In this document: one piece after another, positions 38,053 through 52,031 of the stretch
How the letters are laid out: every line of letters starts with the position of its first letter
How positions within the stretch are numbered: the first letter of the stretch is position 1
NCBI GenBank assembly: GCA_963678675.1
Contig: OY783193.1
Coordinates: 11,332,822 to 11,396,821, forward strand
From: Xiphydria camelus
Taxonomy: Eukaryota > Arthropoda > Insecta > Hymenoptera > Xiphydriidae
Reading direction: 5' to 3'
DNA: 64,000 nucleotides
Program-made: the position numbers and the translations under genes
Notes under the pieces: model-generated
The model's database searches: none
Told to the model about the DNA's origin: nothing
Seen by the model: only the letters and a program-made list of their open reading frames with translations

Positions 38053-39717
38053 TCAAAGGAAATATGAAATAACGCTGATTTTGTGTATAAACAAATTTTT
38101 TTTTCCGCAAGAAATCATCGATATCTCGGTGTTCCGTTGAGATTTCCTCAATAAATCTATCATTTTCGTAATCAGCGCGAAAAAATACATAAGATAGGAT
38201 GGTCGAGAATTCGATTCCAGAGATTTCGATTTTTGCGAAAAATCGCATTTTCTGTAAGGTCCCGACCTTACAGAAATTGTCAATTTTTTCGAAAAATGAA
38301 AATCTTCGGAATTGGAATCTCGACCACCCTAACCGATGTATTTTTTTACGCTGATTCCGAAAAGCACGGTTATTTGGTCGAAATCTCAAAGGAAATATGA
38401 AATAACGCTGATTTTGTGTATAAACAAATTTTTTTTTCCGCAAGAAATCATCGATATCTCGGTGTTCCGTTGAGATTTCCTCAATAAATCTATCATTTTC
38501 GTAATCAGCGCGAAAAAATACATAAGATAGGATGGTCGAGAATTCGATTCCAGAGATTTCGATTTTTGCGAAAAATCGCATTTTCTGTAAGGTCCCGACC
38601 TTACAGAAATTGTCAATTTTTTCGAAAAATGAAAATCTTCGGAATTGGAATCTCGACCACCCTATCCGATGTATTTTTTTACGCTGATTCCGAAAAGCAC
38701 GGTTATTTGGTCGAAATCTCAAAGGAAATATGAAATAACGCTGATTTTGTGTATAAACAAATTTTTTTTTCCGCAAGAAATCATCGATATCTCGGTGTTC
38801 CGTTGAGATTTCCTCAATAAATCTATCGTTTTCGTAATCAGCGCGAAAAAATACATAAGATAGGATGGTCGAGAATTCGATTCCAGAGATTTCGATTTTT
38901 GCGAAAAATCGCATTTTCTGTAAGGTCCCGACCTTACAGAAATTGTCAATTTTTTCGAAAAATGAAAATCTTCGGAATTGGAATCTCGACCACCCTATCC
39001 GATGTATTTTTTTACGCTGATTCCGAAAAGCACGGTTATTTGGTCGAAATCTCAAAGGAAATATGAAATAACGCTGATTTTGTGTATAAACAAATTTTTT
39101 TTTCCGCAAGAAATCATCGATATCTCGGTGTTCCGTTGAGATTTCCTCAATAAATCTATCATTTTCGTAATCAGCGCGAAAAAATACATAAGATAGGATG
39201 GTCGAGAATTCGATTCCAGAGATTTCGATTTTTGCGAAAAATCGCATTTTCTGTAAGGTCCCGACCTTACAGAAATTGTCAATTTTTTCGAAAAATGAAA
39301 ATCTTCGGAATTGGAATCTCGACCACCCTAACCGATGTATTTTTTTACGCTGATTCCGAAAAGCACGGTTATTTGGTCGAAATCTCAAAGGAAATATGAA
39401 ATAACGCTGATTTTGTGTATAAACAAATTTTTTTTTCCGCAAGAAATCATCGATATCTCGGTGTTCCGTTGAGATTTCCTCAATAAATATATCGTTTTCG
39501 TAATCAGCGCGAAAAAATACATAAGATAGGATGGTCGAGAATTCGATTCCAGAGATTTCGATTTTTGCGAAAAATCGCATTTTCTGTAAGGTCCCGACCT
39601 TACAGAAATTGTCAATTTTTTCGAAAAATGAAAATCTTCGGAATTGGAATCTCGACCACCCTATCCGATGTATTTTTTTACGCTGATTCCGAAAAGCACG
39701 GTTATTTGGTCGAAATC

Positions 39718-40715
39718 TCAAAGGAAATATGAAATAACGCTGATTTTGTGTATAAACAAATTTTTTTTCCGCAAGAAATCATCGATATCTCGGTGTTCCG
39801 TTGAGATTTACTCAATAAATCTATCGTTTTCGTAATCAGCGCGAAAAAATACATAAGATAGGATGGTCGAGAATTCGATTCCAGAGATTTCGATTTTTGC
39901 GAAAAATCGCATTTTCTGTAAGGTCCCGACCTTACAGAAATTGTCAATTTTTTCGAAAAATGAAAATCTTCGGAATTGGAATCTCGACCACCCTATCCGA
40001 TGTATTTTTTTACGCTGATTCCGAAAAGCACGGTTATTTGGTCGAAATCTCAAAGGAAATATGAAATAACGCTGATTTTGTGTATAAACAAATTTTTTTT
40101 TCCGCAAGAAATCATCGATATCTCGGTGTTCCGTTGAGATTTCCTCAATAAATCTATCGTTTTCGTAATCAGCGCGAAAAAATACATAAGATAGGATGGT
40201 CGAGAATTCGATTCCAGAGATTTCGATTTTTGCGAAAAATCGCATTTTCTGTAAGGTCCCGACCTTACAGAAATTGTCAATTTTTTCGAAAAATGAAAAT
40301 CTTCGGAATTGGAATCTCGACCACCCTATCCGATGTATTTTTTTACGCTGATTCCGAAAAGCACGGTTATTTGGTCGAAATCTCAAAGGAAATATGAAAT
40401 AACGCTGATTTTGTGTATAAACAAATTTTTTTTTCCGCAAGAAATCATCGATATCTCGGTGTTCCGTTGAGATTTCCTCAATAAATATATCGTTTTCGTA
40501 ATCAGCGCGAAAAAATACATAAGATAGGATGGTCGAGAATTCGATTCCAGAGATTTCGATTTTTGCGAAAAATCGCATTTTCTGTAAGGTCCCGACCTTA
40601 CAGAAATTGTCAATTTTTTCGAAAAATGAAAATCTTCGGAATTGGAATCTCGACCACCCTATCCGATGTATTTTTTTACGCTGATTCCGAAAAGCACGGT
40701 TATTTGGTCGAAATC
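39718..40715. repeat. Higher-order 3-mer E A C, copy 1
   Basis: This 998-bp unit is repeated with the same order at 46708-47705 and 62576-63573. In the first two cases it is followed directly by the 6-mer. Confidence 0.9.
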
Positions 40716-42712
40716 TCAAAGGAAATATGAAATAACGCTGATTTTGTGTATAAACAAATTTTTTTTCCGCAAGAAATCATCGATATCTCGGTGTTCCGTT
40801 GAGATTTACTCAATAAATCTATCGTTTTCGTAATCAGCGCGAAAAAATACATAAGATAGGATGGTCGAGAATTCGATTCCAGAGATTTCGATTTTTGCGA
40901 AAAATCGCATTTTCTGTAAGGTCCCGACCTTACAGAAATTGTCAATTTTTTCGAAAAATGAAAATCTTCGGAATTGGAATCTCGACCACCCTATCCGATG
41001 TATTTTTTTACGCTGATTCCGAAAAGCACGGTTATTTGGTCGAAATCTCAAAGGAAATATGAAATAACGCTGATTTTGTGTATAAACAAATTTTTTTTTC
41101 CGCAAGAAATCATCGATATCTCGGTGTTCCGTTGAGATTTCCTCAATAAATCTATCGTTTTCGTAATCAGCGCGAAAAAATACATAAGATAGGATGGTCG
41201 AGAATTCGATTCCAGAGATTTCGATTTTTGCGAAAAATCGCATTTTCTGTAAGGTCCCGACCTTACAGAAATTGTCAATTTTTTCGAAAAATGAAAATCT
41301 TCGGAATTGGAATCTCGACCACCCTATCCGATGTATTTTTTTACGCTGATTCCGAAAAGCACGGTTATTTGGTCGAAATCTCAAAGGAAATATGAAATAA
41401 CGCTGATTTTGTGTATAAACAAATTTTTTTTTCCGCAAGAAATCATCGATATCTCGGTGTTCCGTTGAGATTTCCTCAATAAATCTATCGTTTTCGTAAT
41501 CAGCGCGAAAAAATACATAAGATAGGATGGTCGAGAATTCGATTCCAGAGATTTCGATTTTTGCGAAAAATCGCATTTTCTGTAAGGTCCCGACCTTACA
41601 GAAATTGTCAATTTTTTCGAAAAATGAAAATCTTCGGAATTGGAATCTCGACCACCCTATCCGATGTATTTTTTTACGCTGATTCCGAAAAGCACGGTTA
41701 TTTGGTCGAAATCTCAAAGGAAATATGAAATAACGCTGATTTTGTGTATAAACAAATTTTTTTTTCCGCAAGAAATCATCGATATCTCGGTGTTCCGTTG
41801 AGATTTCCTCAATAAATATATCGTTTTCGTAATCAGCGCGAAAAAATACATAAGATAGGATGGTCGAGAATTCGATTCCAGAGATTTCAATTTTTGCGAA
41901 AAATCGCATTTTCTGTAAGGTCCCGACCTTACAGAAATTGTCAATTTTTTCGAAAAATGAAAATCTTCGGAATTGGAATCTCGACCACCCTATCCGATGT
42001 ATTTTTTTACGCTGATTCCGAAAAGCACGGTTATTTGGTCGAAATCTCAAAGGAAATATGAAATAACGCTGATTTTGTGTATAAACAAATTTTTTTTTCC
42101 GCAAGAAATCATCGATATCTCGGTGTTCCGTTGAGATTTCCTCAATAAATCTATCATTTTCGTAATCAGCGCGAAAAAATACATAAGATAGGATGGTCGA
42201 GAATTCGATTCCAGAGATTTCGATTTTTGCGAAAAATCGCATTTTCTGTAAGGTCCCGACCTTACAGAAATTGTCAATTTTTTCGAAAAATGAAAATCTT
42301 CGGAATTGGAATCTCGACCACCCTAACCGATGTATTTTTTTACGCTGATTCCGAAAAGCACGGTTATTTGGTCGAAATCTCAAAGGAAATATGAAATAAC
42401 GCTGATTTTGTGTATAAACAAATTTTTTTTTCCGCAAGAAATCATCGATATCTCGGTGTTCCGTTGAGATTTCCTCAATAAATATATCGTTTTCGTAATC
42501 AGCGCGAAAAAATACATAAGATAGGATGGTCGAGAATTCGATTCCAGAGATTTCGATTTTTGCGAAAAATCGCATTTTCTGTAAGGTCCCGACCTTACAG
42601 AAATTGTCAATTTTTTCGAAAAATGAAAATCTTCGGAATTGGAATCTCGACCACCCTATCCGATGTATTTTTTTACGCTGATTCCGAAAAGCACGGTTAT
42701 TTGGTCGAAATC
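40716..42712. repeat. Higher-order 6-mer E A A K B C, copy 2
   Basis: This is identical in type order and length to the other three copies, and the B member carries CCCTAACC at about 42325. It is followed by a G copy, which has the 8-T tract but lacks the 973A change of E. Confidence 0.9.
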
Positions 42713-43044
42713 TCAAAGGAAATATGAAATAACGCTGATTTTGTGTATAAACAAATTTTTTTTCCGCAAGAAATCATCGATATCTCGGTGTTCCGTTGAG
42801 ATTTCCTCAATAAATCTATCGTTTTCGTAATCAGCGCGAAAAAATACATAAGATAGGATGGTCGAGAATTCGATTCCAGAGATTTCGATTTTTGCGAAAA
42901 ATCGCATTTTCTGTAAGGTCCCGACCTTACAGAAATTGTCAATTTTTTCGAAAAATGAAAATCTTCGGAATTGGAATCTCGACCACCCTATCCGATGTAT
43001 TTTTTTACGCTGATTCCGAAAAGCACGGTTATTTGGTCGAAATC
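42713..43044. repeat. Type G monomer, copy 1
   Basis: This 332-bp copy has the 8-T tract but the consensus base at 973. It occupies the place in the higher-order order that E otherwise holds (after C, before A A). It is either the ancestor of E or an E copy converted back at 973. The second G is at 51700-52031, in the same context. Confidence 0.85.
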
Positions 43045-44043
43045 TCAAAGGAAATATGAAATAACGCTGATTTTGTGTATAAACAAATTTTTTTTTCCGC
43101 AAGAAATCATCGATATCTCGGTGTTCCGTTGAGATTTCCTCAATAAATCTATCGTTTTCGTAATCAGCGCGAAAAAATACATAAGATAGGATGGTCGAGA
43201 ATTCGATTCCAGAGATTTCGATTTTTGCGAAAAATCGCATTTTCTGTAAGGTCCCGACCTTACAGAAATTGTCAATTTTTTCGAAAAATGAAAATCTTCG
43301 GAATTGGAATCTCGACCACCCTATCCGATGTATTTTTTTACGCTGATTCCGAAAAGCACGGTTATTTGGTCGAAATCTCAAAGGAAATATGAAATAACGC
43401 TGATTTTGTGTATAAACAAATTTTTTTTTCCGCAAGAAATCATCGATATCTCGGTGTTCCGTTGAGATTTCCTCAATAAATCTATCGTTTTCGTAATCAG
43501 CGCGAAAAAATACATAAGATAGGATGGTCGAGAATTCGATTCCAGAGATTTCGATTTTTGCGAAAAATCGCATTTTCTGTAAGGTCCCGACCTTACAGAA
43601 ATTGTCAATTTTTTCGAAAAATGAAAATCTTCGGAATTGGAATCTCGACCACCCTATCCGATGTATTTTTTTACGCTGATTCCGAAAAGCACGGTTATTT
43701 GGTCGAAATCTCAAAGGAAATATGAAATAACGCTGATTTTGTGTATAAACAAATTTTTTTTTCCGCAAGAAATCATCGATATCTCGGTGTTCCGTTGAGA
43801 TTTCCTCAATAAATCTATCGTTTTCGTAATCAGCGCGAAAAAATACATAAGATAGGATGGTCGAGAATTCGATTCCAGAGATTTCGATTTTTGCGAAAAA
43901 TCGCATTTTCTGTAAGGTCCCGACCTTACAGAAATTGTCAATTTTTTCGAAAAATGAAAATCTTCGGAATTGGAATCTCGACCACCCTATCCGATGTATT
44001 TTTTTACGCTGATTCCGAAAAGCACGGTTATTTGGTCGAAATC

Positions 44044-45375
44044 TCAAAGGAAATATGAAATAACGCTGATTTTGTGTATAAACAAATTTTTTTTTCCGCA
44101 AGAAATCATCGATATCTCGGTGTTCCGTTGAGATTTCCTCAAGAAATCTATCATTTTCGTAATCAGCGCGAAAAAATACAATAGATAGGATGGTCGAGAA
44201 TTCGATTCCAGAGATTTCGATTTTTGCGAAAAATCGCATTTTCTGTAAGGTCCCGACCTTACAGAAATTGTCAATTTTTTCGAAAAATGAAAATCTTCGG
44301 AATTGGAATCTCGACCACCCTATCCGATGTATTTTTTTACGCTGATTCCGAAAAGCACGGTTATTTGGTCGAAATCTCAAAGGAAATATGAAATAACGCT
44401 GATTTTGTGTATAAACAAATTTTTTTTTCCGCAAGAAATCATCGATATCTCGGTGTTCCGTTGAGATTTCCTCAATAAATCTATCGTTTTCGTAATCAGC
44501 GCGAAAAAATACATAAGATAGGATGGTCGAGAATTCGATTCCAGAGATTTCGATTTTTGCGAAAAATCGCATTTTCTGTAAGGTCCCGACCTTACAGAAA
44601 TTGTCAATTTTTTCGAAAAATGAAAATCTTCGGAATTGGAATCTCGACCACCCTATCCGATGTATTTTTTTACGCTGATTCCGAAAAGCACGGTTATTTG
44701 GTCGAAATCTCAAAGGAAATATGAAATAACGCTGATTTTGTGTATAAACAAATTTTTTTTTCCGCAAGAAATCATCGATATCTCGGTGTTCCGTTGAGAT
44801 TTCCTCAATAAATCTATCGTTTTCGTAATGAGCGCGAAAAAATACATAAGATAGGATGGTCGAGAATTCGATTCCAGAGATTTCGATTTTTGCGAAAAAT
44901 CGCATTTTCTGTAAGGTCCCGACCTTACAGAAATTGTCAATTTTTTCGAAAAATGAAAATCTTCGGAATTGGAATCTCGACCACCCTATCCGATGTATTT
45001 TTTTACGCTGATTCCGAAAAGCACGGTTATTTGGTCGAAATCTCAAAGGAAATATGAAATAACGCTGATTTTGTGTATAAACAAATTTTTTTTTCCGCAA
45101 GAAATCATCGATATCTCGGTGTTCCGTTGAGATTTCCTCAATAAATCTATCATTTTCGTAATCAGCGCGAAAAAATACATAAGATAGGATGGTCGAGAAT
45201 TCGATTCCAGAGATTTCGATTTTTGCGAAAAATCGCATTTTCTGTAAGGTCCCGACCTTACAGAAATTGTCAATTTTTTCGAAAAATGAAAATCTTCGGA
45301 ATTGGAATCTCGACCACCCTAACCGATGTATTTTTTTACGCTGATTCCGAAAAGCACGGTTATTTGGTCGAAATC
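44044..45375. repeat. D2 A A B marker block, copy 2
   Basis: This carries the same trio of linked markers, 7,323 bp after copy 1 (22 monomers, three of them one base short). Confidence 0.9.
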
Positions 45376-46707
45376 TCAAAGGAAATATGAAATAACGCTG
45401 ATTTTGTGTATAAACAAATTTTTTTTTCCGCAAGAAATCATCGATATCTCGGTGTTCCGTTGAGATTTCCTCAATAAATCTATCATTTTCGTAATCAGCG
45501 CGAAAAAATACATAAGATAGGATGGTCGAGAATTCGATTCCAGAGATTTCGATTTTTGCGAAAAATCGCATTTTCTGTAAGGTCCCGACCTTACAGAAAT
45601 TGTCAATTTTTTCGAAAAATGAAAATCTTCGGAATTGGAATCTCGACCACCCTATCCGATGTATTTTTTTACGCTGATTCCGAAAAGCACGGTTATTTGG
45701 TCGAAATCTCAAAGGAAATATGAAATAACGCTGATTTTGTGTATAAACAAATTTTTTTTTCCGCAAGAAATCATCGATATCTCGGTGTTCCGTTGAGATT
45801 TCCTCAATAAATCTATCGTTTTCGTAATCAGCGCGAAAAAATACATAAGATAGGATGGTCGAGAATTCGATTCCAGAGATTTCGATTTTTGCGAAAAATC
45901 GCATTTTCTGTAAGGTCCCGACCTTACAGAAATTGTCAATTTTTTCGAAAAATGAAAATCTTCGGAATTGGAATCTCGACCACCCTATCCGATGTATTTT
46001 TTTACGCTGATTCCGAAAAGCACGGTTATTTGGTCGAAATCTCAAAGGAAATATGAAATAACGCTGATTTTGTGTATAAACAAATTTTTTTTTCCGCAAG
46101 AAATCATCGATATCTCGGTGTTCCGTTGAGATTTCCTCAATAAATCTATCATTTTCGTAATCAGCGCGAAAAAATACATAAGATAGGATGGTCGAGAATT
46201 CGATTCCAGAGATTTCGATTTTTGCGAAAAATCGCATTTTCTGTAAGGTCCCGACCTTACAGAAATTGTCAATTTTTTCGAAAAATGAAAATCTTCGGAA
46301 TTGGAATCTCGACCACCCTAACCGATGTATTTTTTTACGCTGATTCCGAAAAGCACGGTTATTTGGTCGAAATCTCAAAGGAAATATGAAATAACGCTGA
46401 TTTTGTGTATAAACAAATTTTTTTTTCCGCAAGAAATCATCGATATCTCGGTGTTCCGTTGAGATTTCCTCAATAAATATATCGTTTTCGTAATCAGCGC
46501 GAAAAAATACATAAGATAGGATGGTCGAGAATTCGATTCCAGAGATTTCGATTTTTGCGAAAAATCGCATTTTCTGTAAGGTCCCGACCTTACAGAAATT
46601 GTCAATTTTTTCGAAAAATGAAAATCTTCGGAATTGGAATCTCGACCACCCTATCCGATGTATTTTTTTACGCTGATTCCGAAAAGCACGGTTATTTGGT
46701 CGAAATC

Positions 46708-47705
46708 TCAAAGGAAATATGAAATAACGCTGATTTTGTGTATAAACAAATTTTTTTTCCGCAAGAAATCATCGATATCTCGGTGTTCCGTTGAGATTTA
46801 CTCAATAAATCTATCGTTTTCGTAATCAGCGCGAAAAAATACATAAGATAGGATGGTCGAGAATTCGATTCCAGAGATTTCGATTTTTGCGAAAAATCGC
46901 ATTTTCTGTAAGGTCCCGACCTTACAGAAATTGTCAATTTTTTCGAAAAATGAAAATCTTCGGAATTGGAATCTCGACCACCCTATCCGATGTATTTTTT
47001 TACGCTGATTCCGAAAAGCACGGTTATTTGGTCGAAATCTCAAAGGAAATATGAAATAACGCTGATTTTGTGTATAAACAAATTTTTTTTTCCGCAAGAA
47101 ATCATCGATATCTCGGTGTTCCGTTGAGATTTCCTCAATAAATCTATCGTTTTCGTAATCAGCGCGAAAAAATACATAAGATAGGATGGTCGAGAATTCG
47201 ATTCCAGAGATTTCGATTTTTGCGAAAAATCGCATTTTCTGTAAGGTCCCGACCTTACAGAAATTGTCAATTTTTTCGAAAAATGAAAATCTTCGGAATT
47301 GGAATCTCGACCACCCTATCCGATGTATTTTTTTACGCTGATTCCGAAAAGCACGGTTATTTGGTCGAAATCTCAAAGGAAATATGAAATAACGCTGATT
47401 TTGTGTATAAACAAATTTTTTTTTCCGCAAGAAATCATCGATATCTCGGTGTTCCGTTGAGATTTCCTCAATAAATATATCGTTTTCGTAATCAGCGCGA
47501 AAAAATACATAAGATAGGATGGTCGAGAATTCGATTCCAGAGATTTCGATTTTTGCGAAAAATCGCATTTTCTGTAAGGTCCCGACCTTACAGAAATTGT
47601 CAATTTTTTCGAAAAATGAAAATCTTCGGAATTGGAATCTCGACCACCCTATCCGATGTATTTTTTTACGCTGATTCCGAAAAGCACGGTTATTTGGTCG
47701 AAATC
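46708..47705. repeat. Higher-order 3-mer E A C, copy 2
   Basis: This is equivalent to 39718-40715 at a distance of 6,990 bp and has the same neighbours on both sides. Confidence 0.9.
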
Positions 47706-49702
47706 TCAAAGGAAATATGAAATAACGCTGATTTTGTGTATAAACAAATTTTTTTTCCGCAAGAAATCATCGATATCTCGGTGTTCCGTTGAGATTTACT
47801 CAATAAATCTATCGTTTTCGTAATCAGCGCGAAAAAATACATAAGATAGGATGGTCGAGAATTCGATTCCAGAGATTTCGATTTTTGCGAAAAATCGCAT
47901 TTTCTGTAAGGTCCCGACCTTACAGAAATTGTCAATTTTTTCGAAAAATGAAAATCTTCGGAATTGGAATCTCGACCACCCTATCCGATGTATTTTTTTA
48001 CGCTGATTCCGAAAAGCACGGTTATTTGGTCGAAATCTCAAAGGAAATATGAAATAACGCTGATTTTGTGTATAAACAAATTTTTTTTTCCGCAAGAAAT
48101 CATCGATATCTCGGTGTTCCGTTGAGATTTCCTCAATAAATCTATCGTTTTCGTAATCAGCGCGAAAAAATACATAAGATAGGATGGTCGAGAATTCGAT
48201 TCCAGAGATTTCGATTTTTGCGAAAAATCGCATTTTCTGTAAGGTCCCGACCTTACAGAAATTGTCAATTTTTTCGAAAAATGAAAATCTTCGGAATTGG
48301 AATCTCGACCACCCTATCCGATGTATTTTTTTACGCTGATTCCGAAAAGCACGGTTATTTGGTCGAAATCTCAAAGGAAATATGAAATAACGCTGATTTT
48401 GTGTATAAACAAATTTTTTTTTCCGCAAGAAATCATCGATATCTCGGTGTTCCGTTGAGATTTCCTCAATAAATCTATCGTTTTCGTAATCAGCGCGAAA
48501 AAATACATAAGATAGGATGGTCGAGAATTCGATTCCAGAGATTTCGATTTTTGCGAAAAATCGCATTTTCTGTAAGGTCCCGACCTTACAGAAATTGTCA
48601 ATTTTTTCGAAAAATGAAAATCTTCGGAATTGGAATCTCGACCACCCTATCCGATGTATTTTTTTACGCTGATTCCGAAAAGCACGGTTATTTGGTCGAA
48701 ATCTCAAAGGAAATATGAAATAACGCTGATTTTGTGTATAAACAAATTTTTTTTTCCGCAAGAAATCATCGATATCTCGGTGTTCCGTTGAGATTTCCTC
48801 AATAAATATATCGTTTTCGTAATCAGCGCGAAAAAATACATAAGATAGGATGGTCGAGAATTCGATTCCAGAGATTTCAATTTTTGCGAAAAATCGCATT
48901 TTCTGTAAGGTCCCGACCTTACAGAAATTGTCAATTTTTTCGAAAAATGAAAATCTTCGGAATTGGAATCTCGACCACCCTATCCGATGTATTTTTTTAC
49001 GCTGATTCCGAAAAGCACGGTTATTTGGTCGAAATCTCAAAGGAAATATGAAATAACGCTGATTTTGTGTATAAACAAATTTTTTTTTCCGCAAGAAATC
49101 ATCGATATCTCGGTGTTCCGTTGAGATTTCCTCAATAAATCTATCATTTTCGTAATCAGCGCGAAAAAATACATAAGATAGGATGGTCGAGAATTCGATT
49201 CCAGAGATTTCGATTTTTGCGAAAAATCGCATTTTCTGTAAGGTCCCGACCTTACAGAAATTGTCAATTTTTTCGAAAAATGAAAATCTTCGGAATTGGA
49301 ATCTCGACCACCCTAACCGATGTATTTTTTTACGCTGATTCCGAAAAGCACGGTTATTTGGTCGAAATCTCAAAGGAAATATGAAATAACGCTGATTTTG
49401 TGTATAAACAAATTTTTTTTTCCGCAAGAAATCATCGATATCTCGGTGTTCCGTTGAGATTTCCTCAATAAATATATCGTTTTCGTAATCAGCGCGAAAA
49501 AATACATAAGATAGGATGGTCGAGAATTCGATTCCAGAGATTTCGATTTTTGCGAAAAATCGCATTTTCTGTAAGGTCCCGACCTTACAGAAATTGTCAA
49601 TTTTTTCGAAAAATGAAAATCTTCGGAATTGGAATCTCGACCACCCTATCCGATGTATTTTTTTACGCTGATTCCGAAAAGCACGGTTATTTGGTCGAAA
49701 TC
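47706..49702. repeat. Higher-order 6-mer E A A K B C, copy 3
   Basis: This is the first of two directly adjoining 6-mers. It is the only place in the window where the 6-mer is itself tandemly repeated. Confidence 0.9.
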
Positions 49703-51699
49703 TCAAAGGAAATATGAAATAACGCTGATTTTGTGTATAAACAAATTTTTTTTCCGCAAGAAATCATCGATATCTCGGTGTTCCGTTGAGATTTACTCAA
49801 TAAATCTATCGTTTTCGTAATCAGCGCGAAAAAATACATAAGATAGGATGGTCGAGAATTCGATTCCAGAGATTTCGATTTTTGCGAAAAATCGCATTTT
49901 CTGTAAGGTCCCGACCTTACAGAAATTGTCAATTTTTTCGAAAAATGAAAATCTTCGGAATTGGAATCTCGACCACCCTATCCGATGTATTTTTTTACGC
50001 TGATTCCGAAAAGCACGGTTATTTGGTCGAAATCTCAAAGGAAATATGAAATAACGCTGATTTTGTGTATAAACAAATTTTTTTTTCCGCAAGAAATCAT
50101 CGATATCTCGGTGTTCCGTTGAGATTTCCTCAATAAATCTATCGTTTTCGTAATCAGCGCGAAAAAATACATAAGATAGGATGGTCGAGAATTCGATTCC
50201 AGAGATTTCGATTTTTGCGAAAAATCGCATTTTCTGTAAGGTCCCGACCTTACAGAAATTGTCAATTTTTTCGAAAAATGAAAATCTTCGGAATTGGAAT
50301 CTCGACCACCCTATCCGATGTATTTTTTTACGCTGATTCCGAAAAGCACGGTTATTTGGTCGAAATCTCAAAGGAAATATGAAATAACGCTGATTTTGTG
50401 TATAAACAAATTTTTTTTTCCGCAAGAAATCATCGATATCTCGGTGTTCCGTTGAGATTTCCTCAATAAATCTATCGTTTTCGTAATCAGCGCGAAAAAA
50501 TACATAAGATAGGATGGTCGAGAATTCGATTCCAGAGATTTCGATTTTTGCGAAAAATCGCATTTTCTGTAAGGTCCCGACCTTACAGAAATTGTCAATT
50601 TTTTCGAAAAATGAAAATCTTCGGAATTGGAATCTCGACCACCCTATCCGATGTATTTTTTTACGCTGATTCCGAAAAGCACGGTTATTTGGTCGAAATC
50701 TCAAAGGAAATATGAAATAACGCTGATTTTGTGTATAAACAAATTTTTTTTTCCGCAAGAAATCATCGATATCTCGGTGTTCCGTTGAGATTTCCTCAAT
50801 AAATATATCGTTTTCGTAATCAGCGCGAAAAAATACATAAGATAGGATGGTCGAGAATTCGATTCCAGAGATTTCAATTTTTGCGAAAAATCGCATTTTC
50901 TGTAAGGTCCCGACCTTACAGAAATTGTCAATTTTTTCGAAAAATGAAAATCTTCGGAATTGGAATCTCGACCACCCTATCCGATGTATTTTTTTACGCT
51001 GATTCCGAAAAGCACGGTTATTTGGTCGAAATCTCAAAGGAAATATGAAATAACGCTGATTTTGTGTATAAACAAATTTTTTTTTCCGCAAGAAATCATC
51101 GATATCTCGGTGTTCCGTTGAGATTTCCTCAATAAATCTATCATTTTCGTAATCAGCGCGAAAAAATACATAAGATAGGATGGTCGAGAATTCGATTCCA
51201 GAGATTTCGATTTTTGCGAAAAATCGCATTTTCTGTAAGGTCCCGACCTTACAGAAATTGTCAATTTTTTCGAAAAATGAAAATCTTCGGAATTGGAATC
51301 TCGACCACCCTAACCGATGTATTTTTTTACGCTGATTCCGAAAAGCACGGTTATTTGGTCGAAATCTCAAAGGAAATATGAAATAACGCTGATTTTGTGT
51401 ATAAACAAATTTTTTTTTCCGCAAGAAATCATCGATATCTCGGTGTTCCGTTGAGATTTCCTCAATAAATATATCGTTTTCGTAATCAGCGCGAAAAAAT
51501 ACATAAGATAGGATGGTCGAGAATTCGATTCCAGAGATTTCGATTTTTGCGAAAAATCGCATTTTCTGTAAGGTCCCGACCTTACAGAAATTGTCAATTT
51601 TTTCGAAAAATGAAAATCTTCGGAATTGGAATCTCGACCACCCTATCCGATGTATTTTTTTACGCTGATTCCGAAAAGCACGGTTATTTGGTCGAAATC
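49703..51699. repeat. Higher-order 6-mer E A A K B C, copy 4
   Basis: This is the second of the adjoining pair, with the same 1,997-bp length. It is followed by a G copy at 51700, as copy 2 is at 42713. Confidence 0.9.
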
Positions 51700-52031
51700 T
51701 CAAAGGAAATATGAAATAACGCTGATTTTGTGTATAAACAAATTTTTTTTCCGCAAGAAATCATCGATATCTCGGTGTTCCGTTGAGATTTCCTCAATAA
51801 ATCTATCGTTTTCGTAATCAGCGCGAAAAAATACATAAGATAGGATGGTCGAGAATTCGATTCCAGAGATTTCGATTTTTGCGAAAAATCGCATTTTCTG
51901 TAAGGTCCCGACCTTACAGAAATTGTCAATTTTTTCGAAAAATGAAAATCTTCGGAATTGGAATCTCGACCACCCTATCCGATGTATTTTTTTACGCTGA
52001 TTCCGAAAAGCACGGTTATTTGGTCGAAATC
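51700..52031. repeat. Type G monomer, copy 2
   Basis: This has the same haplotype and position as 42713-43044: it follows the 6-mer and precedes A A and then D2. The shared context shows that G was copied with its segment. Confidence 0.85.

Larger units (their letters stand above)
38053..42712. repeat. Large segmental duplication, copy 1 (14 monomers)
   Basis: The order is B B A B C, E A C, E A A K B C, a run of 4,660 bp repeated with the same order at 45043-49702. The first B, the B before C and the last B carry CCCTAACC in both copies. The equivalent points lie 6,990 bp apart. This is the longest shared run I could define by eye in the window. Confidence 0.88.
45043..49702. repeat. Large segmental duplication, copy 2 (14 monomers)
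   Basis: This has the same 14-monomer order as 38053-42712. Upstream both copies continue as D2 A A, except that copy 1 has one extra B. Downstream copy 2 has an extra E A A K B C unit before G. Each difference is a whole number of monomers, as expected from unequal exchange. Confidence 0.88.

Noticed and set aside
31871..39721. Giant minus-strand open frames as protein-coding genes
   Set aside because: They result from a stop-free frame in a repeat whose length is a multiple of three. Their ends fall at 8-T copies or at the TAA in E copies, not at gene-like signals. The predicted product is an unrecognised, Phe/Arg/Ile-rich repeat, and overlapping frames on both strands are equally repeated.
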